Part shown: in pieces, positions 17,685 to 26,481 of the stretch | Layout of the letters: each line of letters begins with the position of its first letter | Numbering within the stretch: the stretch's first letter is position 1 | Assembly: GCF_039543505.1 (NCBI RefSeq) | Contig: NZ_BAABJW010000005.1 | Span: 62,001 to 126,000 of the forward strand | DNA from: Litoribaculum gwangyangense | GTDB lineage: Bacteria; Bacteroidota; Bacteroidia; Flavobacteriales; Flavobacteriaceae | Length of the DNA: 64,000 nucleotides | Direction: 5' to 3' | Translations under genes and position numbers: made by a program | The notes under the pieces: model-generated | Seen by the model: the letters and a program-made list of their open reading frames with translations, nothing else | What the model was told of the DNA's origin: nothing | Databases searched by the model: none

Positions 17685-17794
17685 TAAAATATATCTATCA
17701 ACTCTAGCGTTTTATTCTAAAACAACTTCATCTTAAAAACTCCTGAAACTTTTCAATAAAAATTTTACCTAACTTTAGGACATAAAATTTAAAA

Positions 17795-18319
17795 TTGCCA
17801 AAAGAACTTAACGATAATATATGTAAAGATGCTGTTTTTGAGCGCATTTATAATAAGTACGCCCAAGACCTTCAAAACTTTTTATACTATAAATATGGAG
17901 CGCAATATAATCCTGGAGACAAGGCTCAAGATGCCTTTGTAAAGCTATGGGATAACTGTAAAAATGTAACTTTGAGCAAAGCAAAGGCGTTTTTATATAC
18001 GGTAGCTAACAATTTAATGTTGAATGAAATAAAGCATCAAAAAGTAGTGCTAAAATACCATTTGGAAAACCCAAAAAGTTATACAAATGAGACCCCCGAA
18101 TTTATTTTGGAGAAAGAACAGTTTTTACAACGCTACCAGAAGGTCTTACAATCGTTAAGCGAAGAACAACGCGTAGCTTTTTTATTAAATAAAGTTGAGG
18201 GCAAAAAGCACGCAGAGATTGCCGAGCTTTTGGGAGTTACCCAAAAAGTTGTAGAGTATAGGATTTACAGTGCTTTTACTATTTTGAAAAGAGAATTGGA
18301 TGGCTTTAAAATAAAATAA
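17795..18319 (+). CDS. ECF RNA polymerase sigma factor
   Basis: A 174-residue sigma-70 family protein. Region 2 spans about residues 12-75 (FERIYNKYAQDLQNFLYYKYG, DKAQDAFVKLWDN, AKAFLYTVANNLMLNEIKHQ). Region 4 spans about residues 115-170 (LSEEQRVAFLLNKVEGKKHAEIAELLGVTQKVVEYRIYSA). The only workable start is a TTG at 17795; the next in-frame ATG is about 65 codons downstream, inside region 2. It is followed by FecR and an STN-type TonB receptor, the cell-surface-signalling arrangement, and should direct polymerase to its own locus and perhaps to the divergent lipoproteins. Confidence 0.9.
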   Translation: MPKELNDNICKDAVFERIYNKYAQDLQNFLYYKYGAQYNPGDKAQDAFVKLWDNCKNVTLSKAKAFLYTVANNLMLNEIKHQKVVLKYHLENPKSYTNETPEFILEKEQFLQRYQKVLQSLSEEQRVAFLLNKVEGKKHAEIAELLGVTQKVVEYRIYSAFTILKRELDGFKIK

Positions 18320-18370
18320 TCGGGAGATTTAAGGTTTAAGTTGTTATAAATAAAAAGTCAATTAGTATAC

Positions 18371-19282
18371 ATGGATAAAGAATACTTAATACAAAAATGG
18401 TTAAATGAAGCGCTTACTGATGATGAAAAAACGGCATTTGATAAGTTAGATGATGCAGAGTTAAACCAGTTAATCGTGGAGAATGCTAGACATTTCAAGG
18501 CATCTCATTTTGATAATTTAAAAGATTTCAACATATTTAAGAGTCAATATGAATTGTCAAAAAATAAGGTCAAGAAATTTAATAAGTTAGCTCCTTTTTT
18601 AAGAATTGCTGGTGTTTTGGTTGTCAGTTTGGGAATCTATTTTACATTTTTTGCAAACCATCATACTCATATAGAAACTTTAGCCAGTCAAAAAGCTACT
18701 ATTGAGCTTCCAGACCACTCAATAGTTGAATTGAATGCCTTATCTTCAATAGAATACAACGATAAAAACTGGAAGAATAATAGAGTATTAACTTTAGATG
18801 GTGAGGCCTATTTTAAAGTTGAACAAGGGAAAACATTCGATGTTAACACTAAAATAGGTGTGGTTACCGTCGTTGGTACAGCGTTTAATGTGAAACAACG
18901 CAATAATTACTTTGAAGTTAAATGTTTTGAAGGCATCGTAAAAGTAGTTTCCGATTCTATTGAAAGGCAATTAGTGGCGGGTGATATTTTTCAAATTTTA
19001 GAGGGTAAATTTTATGAAGGAAAAGTTTTGTCAAATTCACCAAAATGGCAACAGAATATTAGTGAGTTTTATGCCATTCCAGTTAAAGAAGTTTTATCAG
19101 AATTAGAAAGACAGTACAACATAGAGGTTATTATTAAAAACATAGATGCTAACAGATTGTTCACTGGCGGGTTTCCGAATGATAATTTAGAAAATGCGCT
19201 GATTGCTATCACCCAGCCCATGAATATGACCTATGAATTGAGTTCTTCAAAACTGGTAATTATTCATGGAAGTAAGCATTAA
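18371..19282 (+). CDS. FecR family anti-sigma factor
   Basis: A 303-residue inner-membrane protein. A short cytoplasmic sigma-binding part (residues 1-70) precedes one transmembrane helix (about 73-93). The FecR domain (about 105-200; LPDHSIVELNALSSIEYN, VLTLDGEAYFKV, VGTAFNVKQ) and a C-terminal DUF4974/STN-like domain (about 230-300; IPVKEVLSELERQYNIEVII) follow. It holds the sigma factor and releases it on a signal from the receptor. It lies 51 bases after the sigma gene and overlaps the receptor gene by 17 bases, showing tight coupling. Confidence 0.93.
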   Translation: MDKEYLIQKWLNEALTDDEKTAFDKLDDAELNQLIVENARHFKASHFDNLKDFNIFKSQYELSKNKVKKFNKLAPFLRIAGVLVVSLGIYFTFFANHHTHIETLASQKATIELPDHSIVELNALSSIEYNDKNWKNNRVLTLDGEAYFKVEQGKTFDVNTKIGVVTVVGTAFNVKQRNNYFEVKCFEGIVKVVSDSIERQLVAGDIFQILEGKFYEGKVLSNSPKWQQNISEFYAIPVKEVLSELERQYNIEVIIKNIDANRLFTGGFPNDNLENALIAITQPMNMTYELSSSKLVIIHGSKH

Positions 19283-21782
19283 AAAAAACATCACTTTTTT
19301 TTTAATACTTTTTGTTTTTTCTGTTGCTCAATCACAAAATACAGAAAAACAAGAACCATTGGTTTATATTCTAAACGCTATACAAAAAGCGTATGAGGTT
19401 CAATTTAATTATGCTGAAGACTCCATTGAAGGTGTATTTTTAGAACCACCTGCTGAAAATTTAAAATTAAAAGACATTCTATATTATTTAGAAACTACAA
19501 CAAGCTTGACCTTTTCAATGATGGGTGATGGGATTATTTTGGTAAGTCCCAAAATTCAAAAAATGACTTTTTGTGGTTATCTGAAAGATAATGAAACCTT
19601 AAAACCCCTTGTTGGAGCAACAATCCAAACAGGGAATAATTCAACAATAACAAATGAAGATGGCTTTTTTGAGATTAAAATAGATCATATTTCTAAACCC
19701 ATAACCATTCGATTTTTAGGATATAAAACCATCTTAAAGCAATTCGAGGATTTATCAACAACCAATTGCGACGATATTTTTTTAATCCCCAATGTTCAAT
19801 TACTTTCCGAGATTGTCGTTTCTAATTACATCACAAATGGTATTAATAAGATTAATAATGGTTCTTATGAAATCAATTTTTCGAGATTTGAAATATTGCC
19901 AGGTTTAATCAATAATGATGTTTTGCAATCCGTTCAAGCTTTTCCTGGGATACAAAGCGTCAACGAAACGGTTTCAAATATTAATATTCGAGGAGGCGCA
20001 CACGATCAAAATTTAATCCTCTGGGATGGCATTAAAATGTACCAATCTGGTCATTTTTTTGGACTTATCTCTATGTATAACCCACAGATTACCCAAAAAG
20101 TTTCCTTACGAAAAAATGGAACAGATGTTAGTTATTCAGATGGTGTTTCTGGTACAATATCAATGCAAACCAATAAAAATATTAACACCAATTTTAAGGG
20201 TGTTGCAGAAATTAATTTAACGGATTTTAGTGGATTTTTTGATGTTCCACTAAGCGATGTGTCATCGGTTCAAATTGCAGCCAGAAAATCTATAAATGAT
20301 TTTTTGGAAACACCAACTTATAATGCTTTCTTTGATAGGATTTCACAAAATACCGAAATATCTTCAAATTTAGGTTCCTTAACTAATACCAATGAAGAAT
20401 TCGATTTTTATGACACGTCATTAAGATGGATTTATAAATTAAGCGACAAAGATAATATCCAGCTCAATTTTATCAATGTACATAACCAATTACAATTTAA
20501 TGAAAACGCTACTGTTGAAGGTGAAGAAGCGTCCAGAGAAAGTAGGTTAAATCAAAACAGTATTGCTGGAGCATTACATTATGACAGATTATGGAATGAC
20601 TATTTTAAAACGGCATTAGAGATTTATGAAACGGACTATAAGTTAAAAGCGATTAATGTAAATCTTTTAGACGCACAACGTTTTTTGCAAGAAAATATAG
20701 TTTCTGAAACGAGTGTGAAACTTAAATCTAACTATAAGGTAAATGAGCTTTTACAGTTTTTGTTAGGGTATCAATTTATAGAAACCGAGGTTACCAATTT
20801 AGATGATGTTGATATTCCAAGATTTAGGAACTTAGTTTCTGAAGTTTTAAGAACCCATGGTGTATTTTCACAAATTGCTTATAGGTCTCCGGATAACATG
20901 ACCAATTTGAATTTAGGGGTTCGGTATAATTACATCAGTAAATTCAATAAATCTATTTGGGAACCAAGACTCAGTTTCAATCATCAATTTTTAAATCATT
21001 TTTCACTGGATATTCAGGGTGAATTCAAGCATCAAAATACTTCTCAGGTTATCAATTTTCAAAATGATTTTCTAGGAGTTGAAAAACGCAGATGGCAGTT
21101 GTCTAATAATCGTGACATTCCGGTCATTACCAGCAAGCAAATTTCTATTGGATTGAACTATAACAACATTGGTTGGTTGTTCGGAATTGAAGGTTTTTAT
21201 AAAATGGTAAATGGCATAACTACGCAAAGTCAGGGTTTCCAAAATCAATATGAATTTGTAAAGAGTAATGGGGAATATAATGTAACCGGAATTGATGTTT
21301 TAATCCGAAAACATTTCAATAAATTTAATTCATGGTTAAGTTATTCGTATATGAATAATAGGTATTTATTTAAGGATTTAGAAGATGATTTTTTTCCGAG
21401 CAATTATAATGTAATTCAAACAATCACTTTAGGAACGGCTTATAAATGGAATCATTTAAAATTGTCAGCAGGTTTGAATTGGCACTCTGGTAAACCAATA
21501 ACCTTACCCGTTTTAGGGAATGAAATAGTAGATAATGAAGTCAACTTCGGCTCTACTAATGCTTCAAATTTAATAGATTATGCACGTTTGGATATCTCGG
21601 CTATCTATGATTTCAAATTGAATAAAAAAGCTAAAGCTAACTTAGGGATATCAGTTTGGAATGTATTAGATAAAGAAAACCAAATCAATAATTTTTATCG
21701 CGTAAATAATGAAAATATTATTGAAACTCAACAAAGTTCTTTAGGGATAACACCCAATGCTGTTTTCAGGGTGCATTTTTAA
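19266..21782 (+). CDS. TonB-dependent receptor with STN and carboxypeptidase-like domains
   Basis: An 838-residue outer-membrane protein. A signal peptide (1-23) is followed by an STN signalling domain (about 30-100; ILNAIQKAYEVQFNYAEDS). A carboxypeptidase-regulatory-like beta domain (about 104-180; GYLKDNETLKPLVGATIQTG) precedes a plug (about 200-310; NDVLQSVQAFPGIQS) and a 22-strand barrel ending TPNAVFRVHF. The STN domain should contact the FecR C terminus and report ligand binding. No SusD partner gene follows, so it is not a standard polysaccharide-utilisation pair. The substrate is unknown; the divergent lipoproteins are candidate partners. Confidence 0.92.
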   Translation: MEVSIKKNITFFLILFVFSVAQSQNTEKQEPLVYILNAIQKAYEVQFNYAEDSIEGVFLEPPAENLKLKDILYYLETTTSLTFSMMGDGIILVSPKIQKMTFCGYLKDNETLKPLVGATIQTGNNSTITNEDGFFEIKIDHISKPITIRFLGYKTILKQFEDLSTTNCDDIFLIPNVQLLSEIVVSNYITNGINKINNGSYEINFSRFEILPGLINNDVLQSVQAFPGIQSVNETVSNINIRGGAHDQNLILWDGIKMYQSGHFFGLISMYNPQITQKVSLRKNGTDVSYSDGVSGTISMQTNKNINTNFKGVAEINLTDFSGFFDVPLSDVSSVQIAARKSINDFLETPTYNAFFDRISQNTEISSNLGSLTNTNEEFDFYDTSLRWIYKLSDKDNIQLNFINVHNQLQFNENATVEGEEASRESRLNQNSIAGALHYDRLWNDYFKTALEIYETDYKLKAINVNLLDAQRFLQENIVSETSVKLKSNYKVNELLQFLLGYQFIETEVTNLDDVDIPRFRNLVSEVLRTHGVFSQIAYRSPDNMTNLNLGVRYNYISKFNKSIWEPRLSFNHQFLNHFSLDIQGEFKHQNTSQVINFQNDFLGVEKRRWQLSNNRDIPVITSKQISIGLNYNNIGWLFGIEGFYKMVNGITTQSQGFQNQYEFVKSNGEYNVTGIDVLIRKHFNKFNSWLSYSYMNNRYLFKDLEDDFFPSNYNVIQTITLGTAYKWNHLKLSAGLNWHSGKPITLPVLGNEIVDNEVNFGSTNASNLIDYARLDISAIYDFKLNKKAKANLGISVWNVLDKENQINNFYRVNNENIIETQQSSLGITPNAVFRVHF

Positions 21783-22315
21783 AGCTCAATTTTGACATTA
21801 TGTTCATTTAAAGCTTCTAAATGCTCTTCTATTTTAAACTCAGACGGTTTAAATTTGGAATTCCTATTTTTAGCTTGTTCTTGTCGGGTGATGCTTCTAG
21901 CAAAACGCCTTACACTTTGTTCTGTGTTTAAAATAATTCCTGGTACTGGAACGTTATTTCCGTCTTCATCTTTCGCCACCATAGTAAAATAAGAGGAATT
22001 ACAATGCTTAACTTTCCCTGTTTGTATATTTTCTGATTCCACACGAACCCCAACGACCATAGAGGTTCTACCCGTGTAATTTATGGATGCCTTTAAGGTA
22101 ACTAATTCACCAACATCAATGGGATTTAAAAAATCTACTTTATTCACAGAAGCAGTAACACAATAATGACCTGAATGTTTAGAAGCACAAGCAAATGCAA
22201 TTTGATCCATTAAATTTAGAATAAAACCACCATGTATTTTGCCACTAAAATTCGAATGTGATGGCAACATCAGTTGTGAAATGGTAATTTGTGAATCTTT
22301 AATTTGTTTAAACAT
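21779..22315 (-). CDS. Acyl-CoA thioesterase (hotdog fold)
   Basis: Reading from the ATG at 22315 gives 178 residues; a start further upstream would overlap rmuC and is not needed. The hotdog domain has HGGFILNLMDQIAFACASKHSG with the catalytic-region Asp, then VDFLNPIDVGELVTLKASINYTGRTSMVVGVRVESE, matching the YciA/BACH type. It hydrolyses acyl-CoA to free acid and CoA in the cytoplasm. The C-terminal 40 residues are charged and extend past the fold. It follows rmuC by 10 bases and its stop overlaps the convergent receptor gene. Confidence 0.88.
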   Translation of the reverse strand: MFKQIKDSQITISQLMLPSHSNFSGKIHGGFILNLMDQIAFACASKHSGHYCVTASVNKVDFLNPIDVGELVTLKASINYTGRTSMVVGVRVESENIQTGKVKHCNSSYFTMVAKDEDGNNVPVPGIILNTEQSVRRFARSITRQEQAKNRNSKFKPSEFKIEEHLEALNEHNVKIEL

Positions 22316-22325
22316 AAAACTGATT

Positions 22326-23645
22326 TTATTCGTCTTCTTGAGCACGTTTTATAATAGCTTCTGGTAACGCTTTTTTAGCTTTGGCACCCATTTTTTTGAG
22401 TTTTTCAACACTGGTAATGAGGTTGCCTTTACCTTCAACCAATTTGTTCATAGCTGCAGAATAATCACTTTTTGCGGCATCAATTTTTTTACCAACACCC
22501 GTTAAATCGTTTACCAAGCCTTCAAATTTATCGTATAAAGCACCTGCTTGTCGAGCAATTTCAATAGCGTTTTGTTGTTGTTTTTCGTTGTTCCACATAC
22601 TATCAATGGTACGTAAAGTGGCTAATAGGGTAGAAGGGGTTACAATTACAATATTCTTTTCGAACGCCTTGTTATATATTGAATTATCCTCATTGACTAC
22701 GACGGCAAAAGCAGGTTCTATAGGAATGAACATCAGCACAAAATCTGGTGATTCTATATCATATAAATCTTGATAATTTTTTTCTGAAAGTTGGTCCACA
22801 TGTTTTTTTACTGAGTTTACATGAGCTTTTAAAAACTGAGGTTTATCATCGTCATCGGCATTTACCAAGCGCTCATAATCTGTTAAAGATACTTTACTAT
22901 CAATAATCATTTTTTTACCGTCCGGCAAATGCAAAACCACATCGGGTAAAACACGAGAGCCATTATCCAGAGTAAAGCTTTGTTGTACAAAATACTCTCT
23001 ATCTTTCTCTAAACCAGATTTTTCCAAAACGCGTTCCAAAACCAATTCTCCCCAGTTACCTTGCATTTTACTATCGCCTTTCAGTGCGCGCGTAAGGTTG
23101 GTGGCCTCTTTGGTCATTTGCTGATTTAGGTCTTTTAAACCCAGTAATTGCTCTTTTAAAGCAGAGTGCATACTAATACTTTCCTTTTGGGTTAAATCTA
23201 CTTTTTCCTCAAAGGTTTTAATTTTTTCTTGAAGCGGATTTAAAATGTTTTTGATGTTTTCTTTATTTTGCTCAGTAAATTTATTGGACTTTTCCTCCAA
23301 GATTTTATTGGCCAATAATTCAAAATCTTTACGGAGTTGTTCTTGCCGTTCTTCCAGTTCTTGGTCTCTCTTGAGATTTAACTGTTGAAGATTCTCGTAT
23401 TCAGTATTTTTCCTTGTTAATTCGGAATTTAAAAACTCTTTTTCACGACGAATTTCCTCACGTTCACTTTCTATCTTATTTATGTTTTGTTTTAATTCAT
23501 CAATGGTTAGTCCCATTTGGTTTTGACGTTCCTCCAAAGTGCTTTTTTCACTTTTGCCTTTAAGTTTAGTGAAATAAGTTCCTAAAATAAAACCAATGGC
23601 TGTAAAAATTAAGATTGTAAGAATAAGAATAATATTGTCGTTCAT
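22326..23645 (-). CDS. rmuC: DNA recombination protein RmuC
   Basis: A 439-residue protein. One N-terminal membrane segment (about 4-24) is followed by a long coiled coil (about 30-180, rich in Glu/Lys/Gln). The RmuC core (about 190-390) contains GNWGELVLERVLEKSGLEKDREY, SRVLPDVVLHLPDGKKMIIDSKVSLTDYERLVNA and FVLMFIPIEPAFAVV. RmuC limits DNA inversion and resembles a nuclease fold. The core motifs with conserved D, DSK and E residues are intact. It is co-transcribed with the thioesterase. Confidence 0.93.
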   Translation of the reverse strand: MNDNIILILTILIFTAIGFILGTYFTKLKGKSEKSTLEERQNQMGLTIDELKQNINKIESEREEIRREKEFLNSELTRKNTEYENLQQLNLKRDQELEERQEQLRKDFELLANKILEEKSNKFTEQNKENIKNILNPLQEKIKTFEEKVDLTQKESISMHSALKEQLLGLKDLNQQMTKEATNLTRALKGDSKMQGNWGELVLERVLEKSGLEKDREYFVQQSFTLDNGSRVLPDVVLHLPDGKKMIIDSKVSLTDYERLVNADDDDKPQFLKAHVNSVKKHVDQLSEKNYQDLYDIESPDFVLMFIPIEPAFAVVVNEDNSIYNKAFEKNIVIVTPSTLLATLRTIDSMWNNEKQQQNAIEIARQAGALYDKFEGLVNDLTGVGKKIDAAKSDYSAAMNKLVEGKGNLITSVEKLKKMGAKAKKALPEAIIKRAQEDE

Positions 23646-23692
23646 ATTAATGAAACTAAAATTTAAGAACTATAAAATTACACTTTAATAAA

Positions 23693-23725
23693 TAAAAAAA
23701 ACGCTTAAAAAAGCGTTTTTTATTA
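23693..23725 (-). terminator. Terminator of the DUF6580 gene
   Basis: An AAAAAACGCTT / AAGCGTTTTTT stem with a short A-rich loop lies between the DUF6580 stop and the rmuC start. The T run is present in the minus-strand direction. Confidence 0.8.
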
Positions 23726-23743
23726 ACGTATTACCTATTAAGA

Positions 23744-24238
23744 TTATGCTGTTTTTAAATATTTTTTTGACACAAACTCAAAGCCAAAATAAAGAATAGC
23801 CGAGAAAAGAAAATCTCCTATCAATGAATTCCTAAAAAACGGAATAGCCAAAGTATAACATTCCAATAGCCCATTCATGGTTTTAGGGTAGCCGATTAAC
23901 CAAACACCAAAATTGGTAATAATGAAAAAGCTGATACTGGAAATTAATACACTCGTGACACTAATTTTTTTGGATTTTATTCCTATGAAACCCACTAAAA
24001 TGAATGCCAAATAAACAAATATGGAAATGGTTGAAAAGCCTAAAAACAAGTCGGATAAAAACATAGCCAACAAAGGAACCGTAAAGGCGTATTTTTTATC
24101 AGTAAAATAAACTCCTGAAAAAAGAGCCATAGCCGTTATCGGAGTCATGTTGGGTAAATGGGGAAATAGACGGATTATTGCAGCAATTAAAACGAATGAA
24201 ATTATAACGATTTGTTTTTTACTAAGTAAAGTAGTCAT
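23744..24238 (-). CDS. DUF6580 family membrane protein, possible cobalamin-related S component
   Basis: From the ATG at 24238 the protein has 164 residues and five to six membrane segments, with LPNMTPITAMALFSGVYF near the N terminus. This layout matches DUF6580, which resembles substrate-binding S components of ECF transporters. It is divergent from a cobalamin riboswitch and a BtuB-like receptor, supporting a role in moving cobalamin or a precursor across the inner membrane (inference). A further in-frame start at 24328 would add a second hydrophobic stretch and is less likely. Confidence 0.7.
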   Translation of the reverse strand: MTTLLSKKQIVIISFVLIAAIIRLFPHLPNMTPITAMALFSGVYFTDKKYAFTVPLLAMFLSDLFLGFSTISIFVYLAFILVGFIGIKSKKISVTSVLISSISFFIITNFGVWLIGYPKTMNGLLECYTLAIPFFRNSLIGDFLFSAILYFGFEFVSKKYLKTA

Positions 24239-24344
24239 GTTATTTTTTTTATACCTCAAAAATAATACTAATAGTTGTAACATTAAAATAAAAATGATGT
24301 TTACATTTGCCAAGAATTTTGGTTTCATTTGATTTTTAAATTAA

Positions 24345-24490
24345 ATGGATTAAAAGGGAATCTGGTTAAATTCCAGAACTGTTCCCGCAACTGTAAGCTA
24401 AAAAGCTTCATGTTACACTTCAAAGTCACTGAAGATTTTTCTTTGGGAAGACAAACATGAAGACGCAAGTCAGGAGACCTGCCATTTTCA
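24345..24490 (+). ncRNA. Cobalamin (B12) riboswitch
   Basis: The conserved core appears in order on the plus strand: AAAAGGGAA, CCGCAACTGTAAGC (the central core), GTCACTG, TTTGGGAAGAC, then GACGCAAGTCAGGAGACCTGCC split between 24461 and 24483. TTCATG and CATGAA arms flank the inner stems. It directly precedes the BtuB-like receptor gene. Binding of adenosyl- or another cobalamin should lower expression. Confidence 0.93.
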
Positions 24491-24503
24491 AAAGATATAA
24501 GTT

Positions 24504-24524
24504 AAACTTTCGGGATAAAAGTTT
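24504..24524 (+). promoter_or_regulatory. Hairpin in the expression platform of the B12 riboswitch
   Basis: AAACTTT at 24504-24510 pairs with AAAGTTT at 24518-24524. It lies after the aptamer and 44 bases before the btuB-like start codon. There is no T run, which suggests control of translation initiation and not of termination. Confidence 0.4.
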
Positions 24525-24567
24525 GCGTATGATAATCCATGCGATTCTCGAGTAATTATTCATTAAA

Positions 24568-26439
24568 ATGAACAAAAAAACAAGTGTGTTTGGTGTATTG
24601 TTCTCCAGCATGTCCATGTTTGGCTTTGCTCAAAAACAAACAGATTCAACAAAAGTGCAACAACTCAATGAGGTAGTTGTTACCGATTCGCGTTTTGAAT
24701 TAAAACGTGAAAATTCTGGAAAAACAGTTATTAAAATATCTAAAAATGAGATTGAAAATAATCAGGGGCGAACTATTTCAGAGTTGATAAATACTAAAAG
24801 TGGTATAGAGATTAATGGAAGTAGAAGTGCCGAAGGTAATAATTTAGGCTACTATATTAGAGGTGGAAATAACAGGCAAGTTTTAATTTTAATTGACGGA
24901 ATTCAGGTCAATGACCCCTCTTTAGTTTCTAATGATTTTGATTTAAGATTATTTGATTTAAATACAGTTGAATCTATTGAAATAATTAAGGGTGCTGCGA
25001 GTACATTATACGGTAATGCTGCTGCGACAGCTGTTATTAATATAACGACTAAAAAAGCATCTAAAAATTCGGTTTCTGGGAGTTTTTCTACTGTAATCGG
25101 TACCAATCAAACGCAAGATGATTTAAATTATGATGGCGCTAGTTTTACAAACAATGTATCTGTAAACGGTACTTTAGATAAATTTAATTATGTTATTAGT
25201 TTTGGAAATAGATATGTCGATGGGTTATCTGCCGCAAAATCTAATAAACCAGAAAAGGATCCATTTTCTAGGTATAATACCAATTTAAGGTTAGGTTATA
25301 ATGTTTCTAATAATTTAGAAATAATAGGTTTTGCCAGTATTGATAATTTTAAAACGGATATAGATGGATTTCCACCACCAACTTTTGTTTTTGCTGATAC
25401 AGAAGACATTTATTTTTCCGAGCAAACACGATTTGGACTAATACCCAAGTTTAATTATAAAAATGGAAGTTTTCAAGTTAGTGCTGCTGTTTCCAAAATT
25501 AATAGAGAAACCATCTCAAGTTTCAGCACAACGAATCAAGCAGAAAGTATAGTGGTTGATGCGTTCAATAAATATGTGATTGCTGAGAAATTTTTCACCA
25601 TAATGGGTGTTAATTATGGTAAATATCAGAGTTTATTTAATACCGATGAATCCTTTAAAAATACTGACCCTTATTTAAATGTAGTTTATGTTTCAGATTT
25701 TGGATTAAATTTAAATCTAGGGGGGAGATTAAACAATCACAGTGCGTATGGTTCTCAATTTGTTTATAGCTTAAATCCATCCTATAATGTTAAAGTAAGA
25801 GAAGGCTATGCTAAAATATTTGGTTCTTATGCAACCTCTTTTATTGCGCCTAATTTGTCTCAATTATTTGGTTTTTTTGGACCTAATCCAGATTTAGAAC
25901 CAGAAGAAAATACAACTTTAGAAACGGGTTTAGAGTTTAATACTAAAAATGGATTTAGAATTAATGGTGTTTATTTTAATAGAAATGAAGAAAACACCAT
26001 TATATATACAACCAATTATGAGAATGCATCAGCAAACGCAGTAGTACAGGGTTTTGAATTTGAAACACAATATAACAGCATTAAAAATTTAGACTTACAA
26101 GCCAATTATACTTTTATTGAAGTTAAAGACGGTGAACGTTTGCGATTGCCAAAACACAAAGTAAATGCAAGTTTAGGGTATAATTTTTCTGAAAATACTT
26201 TTGTATCCTTGAATTACCAATTTATTGGAAGTAGAACCGATTTGGATTTTTCAACCTTTGAAAATGTGGAATTGGAGTCGTTTTCTTTGGTTGACTTATA
26301 TTTCAATCATAAATTAGTTCAGAATAAAGTAAAGATTTTTACTAGTATTACTAATATTTTTAACGAAGATTATTTGGAAATATTAGGTTATACAACCAAA
26401 GGTAGAAATATCAGTTTAGGATTGAATATCAATTTGTAG
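24568..26439 (+). CDS. btuB: TonB-dependent vitamin B12 receptor (BtuB-like)
   Basis: A 623-residue outer-membrane receptor. A signal peptide (1-21, ending GFAQ) and TonB-box region (QQLNEVVVTDSRFELKREN) precede the plug (about 45-160; ISELINTKSGIEI, YYIRGGNNRQVLILIDGIQVNDP, IEIIKGAASTLYGNAAATAVINI). The barrel ends TTKGRNISLGLNINL. Size and plug fit BtuB, and the upstream cobalamin riboswitch makes cobalamin, or a related corrinoid, the best substrate guess. There are no STN or carboxypeptidase-like domains. A strong terminator follows. Confidence 0.9.
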   Translation: MNKKTSVFGVLFSSMSMFGFAQKQTDSTKVQQLNEVVVTDSRFELKRENSGKTVIKISKNEIENNQGRTISELINTKSGIEINGSRSAEGNNLGYYIRGGNNRQVLILIDGIQVNDPSLVSNDFDLRLFDLNTVESIEIIKGAASTLYGNAAATAVINITTKKASKNSVSGSFSTVIGTNQTQDDLNYDGASFTNNVSVNGTLDKFNYVISFGNRYVDGLSAAKSNKPEKDPFSRYNTNLRLGYNVSNNLEIIGFASIDNFKTDIDGFPPPTFVFADTEDIYFSEQTRFGLIPKFNYKNGSFQVSAAVSKINRETISSFSTTNQAESIVVDAFNKYVIAEKFFTIMGVNYGKYQSLFNTDESFKNTDPYLNVVYVSDFGLNLNLGGRLNNHSAYGSQFVYSLNPSYNVKVREGYAKIFGSYATSFIAPNLSQLFGFFGPNPDLEPEENTTLETGLEFNTKNGFRINGVYFNRNEENTIIYTTNYENASANAVVQGFEFETQYNSIKNLDLQANYTFIEVKDGERLRLPKHKVNASLGYNFSENTFVSLNYQFIGSRTDLDFSTFENVELESFSLVDLYFNHKLVQNKVKIFTSITNIFNEDYLEILGYTTKGRNISLGLNINL

Positions 26440-26470
26440 AAAAAAGCCTCTTTCAGAGAGGCTTTTTTTT
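26440..26470 (+). terminator. Terminator after the B12 receptor gene
   Basis: AAAAAAGCCTCT pairs with AGAGGCTTTTTT around a short loop and is followed by T8. It is shared with the convergent S41 peptidase gene. Confidence 0.9.
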
Positions 26471-26481
26471 GAGTTTTACTT

